Of a DNA stretch of 64,000 nucleotides, positions 60,920 to 64,000 are shown in pieces (position 1 is the stretch's first letter; each line of letters begins with the position of its first letter). Made by a program: the position numbers and the translations under genes. This stretch comes from Nocardioides alkalitolerans (GTDB lineage Bacteria; Actinomycetota; Actinomycetes; Propionibacteriales; Nocardioidaceae): positions 2,075,501 through 2,139,500 of the forward strand of contig CP116227.1 in the NCBI GenBank assembly GCA_038184435.1. Direction: 5' to 3'. The notes beneath the pieces are model-generated. The model did not search any database. It worked only from the letters and a program-made list of their open reading frames with translations, and had not been told where the DNA came from.

Positions 60920-62566
60920 GTGACCCGCACCGTCGCCGACCTCGTCGGCTCCACCCTCGCCGACCTGGGCGTCGGCCACGCGTTCGGCGTGGTCGGCAGC
61001 GGCAACTTCGCCGTCACCAACGCGCTCCGGGCCGCGGGGGTGCCCTTCACCGCGGCGCGCCACGAGGGCGGCGCGGCCTCGATGGCCGACGGCTACGGAC
61101 GCCTCGGGACCCTGCCCCCGGTGCTGTCCCTGCACCAGGGCTGCGGGCTCACCAACGCCGTCACGGGCATCGGGGAGGCGGCCAAGAGCCGCACCCCGAT
61201 GCTCGTGCTGGCCGCCGACACCGCCGGCGCCACGGTCAACTCGAACTTCCGCATCGACCAGGACGCCCTCGTCGCCAGCGTCGGCGCCGTCCCCGAGCGC
61301 GTGCACTCCGCCGCCTCGGCCGTCGCCGACGTCGTGCGCGCCTACCGCACCGCCGTGCACGGCCGCCGCACCGTCGTGCTCAACCTGCCCCTCGACGTCC
61401 AGGCCCTCCCAGCTCCCGACGACGCCCGTACGCCGCGGCTCACCGCCCCGCTGCCCGTGCGGCCCGCGCGGCGCGCGGTCGAGGACCTGGCGGCGCTCAT
61501 CGAGGCGGCCGAACGCCCCGTGTTCGTCGCCGGGCGCGGCGGCCGGGGTGCCGGCCCCGAGATCTCGGCCCTCGCCGCGGCGTCGGGCGCCCTCGTGGCG
61601 ACCTCGGCCGTGGCCAACGGGCTGTTCCGCGGCGAGGAGTTCGACCTCGGCATCTCCGGCGGGTTCTCCGCGCCCCTGACCGCCGAGCTCATCGCCGGTG
61701 CCGACCTCGTCGTCGGCTGGGGCTGCGCCCTCAACATGTGGACGATGCGGCACGGCTCGCTCATCGGGGCGTCCGCCCGCGTGGTCCAGGTCGACGACGA
61801 CCTCGCCGCGCTCGGCGCCCACCGGCCCGTCGACCTCGGCGTGCACGGCGACTGCGCAGCCACCGCCGCGGACGTGCTCGACGCGCTCACCACGAAGTCC
61901 ACCGGCTACCGCACCGCCGAGGTCGCGGCCCGCCTCGCCGAGGCGCGCTGGTGGAACGACACCCCCACCCCCGACGTCTCCACCGCCGAGCAGATCGACC
62001 CGCGGGTGTTCAGCCGCGGCCTCGACGCGCTCCTGCCCGCCGAGCGCGTCGTCGCGATCGACTCGGGCAACTTCATGGGCTACCCCTCGACGTACCTCCG
62101 CGTCCCCGACGAGAACGGCTTCTGCTTCACCCAGGCCTTCCAGTCCATCGGGCTCGGCCTCGCCAGCGGCATCGGCGCCGCGCTCGCGCAGCCGCACCGG
62201 CTCGCGGTCGTCGGCACGGGCGACGGCGGGTTCTGGATGGGCATCAGCGAGCTCGAGACGGTCGTGCGGCTGGGGATCCCGATGCTGGTGGCGGTCTACG
62301 ACGACGCCGCCTACGGCGCCGAGGTCCACCACTTCGGCGACGGCTCCCACGGCACGCCCGACCTCGGCACCGTCACCTTCCCGGACACGGACATCGCGGC
62401 GGTCGCGCGCGGGTACGGCGCCTGTGGCGTCACCGTGCGCACCGAGGCCGACCTGGCGGAGGTGGCGGCCTGGGCGGCCGACCCCCACGGCGTGATGGTC
62501 GTCGACGCGAAGATCGCGAGCGACGGCGGCGCGTGGTGGCTGCAGGAGGCGTTCAAGGGGCACTGA
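60920..62566 (+). CDS. Thiamine-diphosphate-dependent enzyme (acetolactate synthase-like)
   Basis: 548 residues from GTG 60920. The three ThDP domains are visible: PYR domain with the catalytic Glu in ARHEGGAASMADGYGR, middle domain about 190-330, and PP domain with VVGTGDGGFWMGISELETVVR (GDG-x-n metal motif). Members include acetolactate synthase, benzoylformate decarboxylase and cyclohexanedione hydrolase, so carboligation, decarboxylation or ring cleavage are possible. Last gene of the oxidative operon; a strong hairpin follows at 62598-62644. Confidence 0.88.
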   Translation: MTRTVADLVGSTLADLGVGHAFGVVGSGNFAVTNALRAAGVPFTAARHEGGAASMADGYGRLGTLPPVLSLHQGCGLTNAVTGIGEAAKSRTPMLVLAADTAGATVNSNFRIDQDALVASVGAVPERVHSAASAVADVVRAYRTAVHGRRTVVLNLPLDVQALPAPDDARTPRLTAPLPVRPARRAVEDLAALIEAAERPVFVAGRGGRGAGPEISALAAASGALVATSAVANGLFRGEEFDLGISGGFSAPLTAELIAGADLVVGWGCALNMWTMRHGSLIGASARVVQVDDDLAALGAHRPVDLGVHGDCAATAADVLDALTTKSTGYRTAEVAARLAEARWWNDTPTPDVSTAEQIDPRVFSRGLDALLPAERVVAIDSGNFMGYPSTYLRVPDENGFCFTQAFQSIGLGLASGIGAALAQPHRLAVVGTGDGGFWMGISELETVVRLGIPMLVAVYDDAAYGAEVHHFGDGSHGTPDLGTVTFPDTDIAAVARGYGACGVTVRTEADLAEVAAWAADPHGVMVVDAKIASDGGAWWLQEAFKGH

Positions 62567-62597
62567 GGGCGGGCGCTCCCTCCCCGTCCCTCCCCCA

Positions 62598-62644
62598 GGT
62601 CGTGGTGCCGGGCCTGCGAAGACCCGCGGGCTCCCACCACGACC
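62598..62644 (+). terminator. Terminator-like hairpin after the oxidative operon
   Basis: GGTCGTGGTG (62598-62607) and CACCACGACC (62635-62644) are perfect complements, with a GC-rich loop of 27 nt. It lies 32 bp after the TPP gene. Confidence 0.65.
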
Positions 62645-62695
62645 GGGGCCGGGACCGGGACGGGGACCGCGTGGCGTATCACGGATCTTCGACGA

Positions 62696-62729
62696 CCGTA
62701 ATGCGCACGCAATACGGCTCGGTTATGAT
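62696..62729 (+). promoter_or_regulatory. AraC-gene promoter with palindromic operator
   Basis: CCGTA-A-TGCG-CA-CGCA-A-TACGG (62696-62717) is a near-perfect palindrome, followed by a good -10 hexamer TATGAT (62724-62729). No clear -35 is seen, so activation or autoregulation at the palindrome is plausible. Confidence 0.55.
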
Positions 62730-62761
62730 CGGGGTCACACTCGCGCACGAGGAGCGTGACC

Positions 62762-63718
62762 ATGACCGTGCAGCTGCTGTCCCGCCACACCCGGCTGGCG
62801 ACCTCCGACCTCGACCAGGCGCGCGCCGAGGTCGGGCGGTCGTTCTGCCCGCACGAGCTGTCGCTGACCGAACGCGGCGGACGTCTGTCCATGGTCCACA
62901 ACGCCGCGGACGTCGGCGGGATCAGCGTGCACTACCTGCGGTACGGCGACGAGGTGCGCATCACCCCGGGCCGCTTCGAGAACTTCTACCTCATGCAGGT
63001 GCCGCTCAAGGGGCGCGCACGGGTCAAGGTGGGCGACCGGGTGGTGGCGTCGAACCGCGGGTACGCGTCGCTGCCCTCCCCCTCCCTGCCCGTCGACATG
63101 ATCTGGTCGGCCGACTGCGAGCAGCTGCTCGTCCACCTCCCGCGACGCGCGGTGGAGGAGGCGGCCGGCGGGACGGGCGACGTCGTCTTCGACCCGCTCG
63201 TCGACCTCGGGTCCCCGGCGATCCGCAGCTGGCTGCGCCTCGTGCACCTGGCCTGCGACGAGGCCGAGCTCGGCCGCGGCGTGCTCAGCAGCCCGCTGGC
63301 CGCCAGCCACTTCGAGCAGGTCATCGTCTCGGGCCTGCTCGCCGCCCAGCCGAACAGCTCGACCCTGGCGCCGACGGCCGCCGACAGCGCACCGGTGTCC
63401 CGCACCGTCCGAGCCGCCATGGCGCTCATCGAGGACTGCCCGGAGCGGCCGTGGCGGGTCGCCGACCTGGCCGGCGAGGTCGGCGTCAGCCCCCGCACGC
63501 TGCAGGAGGCGTTCCAGCGCGAGCGCGGCACGACGCCGCTGGAGGAGCTGCGCCGCACCCGCCTCGCCCGCGCCCACGCCGACCTCCTCGAGGGCTCGCC
63601 CGAGACCACGACCGTCACCGAGGTCGCGGCCCGGTGGGGCTTCTTCCACCTCGGGCGGTTCTCCCAGACGTACCGCGCAGCGCACGGTCAGGCGCCCTCG
63701 ACGACGCTGGCGTCCTGA
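62762..63718 (+). CDS. AraC/XylS-family transcriptional regulator
   Basis: 318 residues from ATG 62762 (GGAG 7 bp upstream; GTG 62756 is possible). An N-terminal sensor domain of the AraC-binding-like type (about 1-200, with YLRYGDEVRITPG and FYLMQVPLKGRARV) is followed by two helix-turn-helix motifs (RVADLAGEVGVSPRTLQEAF and VTEVAARWGFFHLGRFSQTY). This domain pair is typical of activators of aromatic and alicyclic catabolism. It lies after the operon in the same direction and probably controls it. Confidence 0.92.
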   Translation: MTVQLLSRHTRLATSDLDQARAEVGRSFCPHELSLTERGGRLSMVHNAADVGGISVHYLRYGDEVRITPGRFENFYLMQVPLKGRARVKVGDRVVASNRGYASLPSPSLPVDMIWSADCEQLLVHLPRRAVEEAAGGTGDVVFDPLVDLGSPAIRSWLRLVHLACDEAELGRGVLSSPLAASHFEQVIVSGLLAAQPNSSTLAPTAADSAPVSRTVRAAMALIEDCPERPWRVADLAGEVGVSPRTLQEAFQRERGTTPLEELRRTRLARAHADLLEGSPETTTVTEVAARWGFFHLGRFSQTYRAAHGQAPSTTLAS

Positions 63719-63737
63719 GGGAGCGAGGCGAGCTCGC

Positions 63738-63794
63738 GAACTGGGACGCTGGTGCGACCTGGACCCGGTCGAGCACGTCCCAGCCGCACATTTC
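63738..63794. repeat. Dispersed palindromic element, copy 4
   Basis: Left arm GAACTGGGACGCTGG, right arm GTCCCAGCCGCACATTTC. The left arm matches the ACGT-type arm of copies 3 and 5, the right arm the common AACCGCACATTTCC type. Confidence 0.8.
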
Positions 63795-63885
63795 TGTGGG
63801 CCGGGGTACGTCGCGCGGCCAGCCCCTCGGGCCGACCGGACTGGCTGCGGCGTCGCGCCTCCAACGCGCACCCGGGCCGGGTCGC

Positions 63886-63942
63886 GAACTGGGACGTTGG
63901 TACGCCGCGGACCGTGTCCGGCGGGCCCCAGCCGCACAATTC
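63886..63942. repeat. Dispersed palindromic element, copy 5
   Basis: Left arm GAACTGGGACGTTGG, right arm CCCAGCCGCACAATTC. It lies 92 bp after copy 4 in the 280-bp end region, which contains no supported gene up to the window edge. Confidence 0.8.
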
Positions 63943-64000
63943 GCGGCCCGGCATGGGCCCGGCCCCGACCCAGCCGAGCCCAGCCGAGCCCGACCTACCG

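Noticed and set aside
63688..63954. An 88-codon open frame on the - strand at the right end
   Set aside because: It is made from palindromic element copies 4 and 5 and has no coding signal.

Overview
The window is GC-rich (well over 70% in most genes), densely packed, and full of GTG starts and 1-4 bp gene overlaps. A GroEL with a GGM tail, a DUF3263/LytR_C pair, OtsA/OtsB trehalose genes, an Eis-type acetyltransferase, a Cmx-type exporter and WXG100-like proteins all point to a high-GC actinobacterium. A member of the Nocardioidaceae is my inference; no rRNA gene is present to confirm it.

Layout. 1-2.4 kb: the end of a hyaluronan-synthase-like glycosyltransferase and a membrane beta-helix protein. 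2.4-16.9 kb: mostly housekeeping and regulatory genes (aminotransferase, a stand-alone L7/L12 C-terminal-like protein, rtcB, hydrolase, MpaB-like oxygenase, secreted repeat protein, STAS/anti-sigma pair, GntR regulator, ABC exporter, AlkB-like dioxygenase). 16.9-26.2 kb: groEL behind two CIRCE operators, ATP-grasp, SGNH hydrolase, a SAM-I riboswitch driving a threonine-synthase-like enzyme plus a sulfur-carrier protein (the MetM/MetO route to homocysteine), otsB, LytR_C, DUF3263 and otsA. 26.2-32.6 kb: an alpha/beta hydrolase, MFS and PLP-enzyme operon, a flavin reductase and ung. 32.67-33.95 kb: an intact IS30-family element sitting in the loop of a dispersed palindromic repeat. 34-42.5 kb: MarR with a divergent extradiol dioxygenase, pdxY, pirin, tRNA-Thr, a DUF4032 protein, an Eis-like acetyltransferase, and a Cmx-like exporter behind a leader peptide.

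42.6-51.9 kb is the accessory part. It holds an orphan WXG100/PPE-like secretion-substrate locus with a large effector-like protein, a downstream membrane-anchored protein and a decaying copy of that protein. Next comes a clearly lower-GC stretch with a beta-helix membrane protein and a PH-like protein. 51.9-56.0 kb returns to core genes (metallophosphoesterase, rlmB, cysS). 56.2-63.7 kb is a tightly coupled five-gene oxidative operon (SDR, flavin monooxygenase, FAD oxidoreductase, cyclase-family hydrolase, TPP enzyme) followed by an AraC-type regulator with its own palindrome; I cannot match it to a known pathway.

The non-coding sequence is unusually structured. At least five copies of a ~58-bp palindromic element are dispersed through the window, and further local repeat families fill the gaps at 4.2-4.8, 20.7-20.9 and 36.3-36.6 kb.
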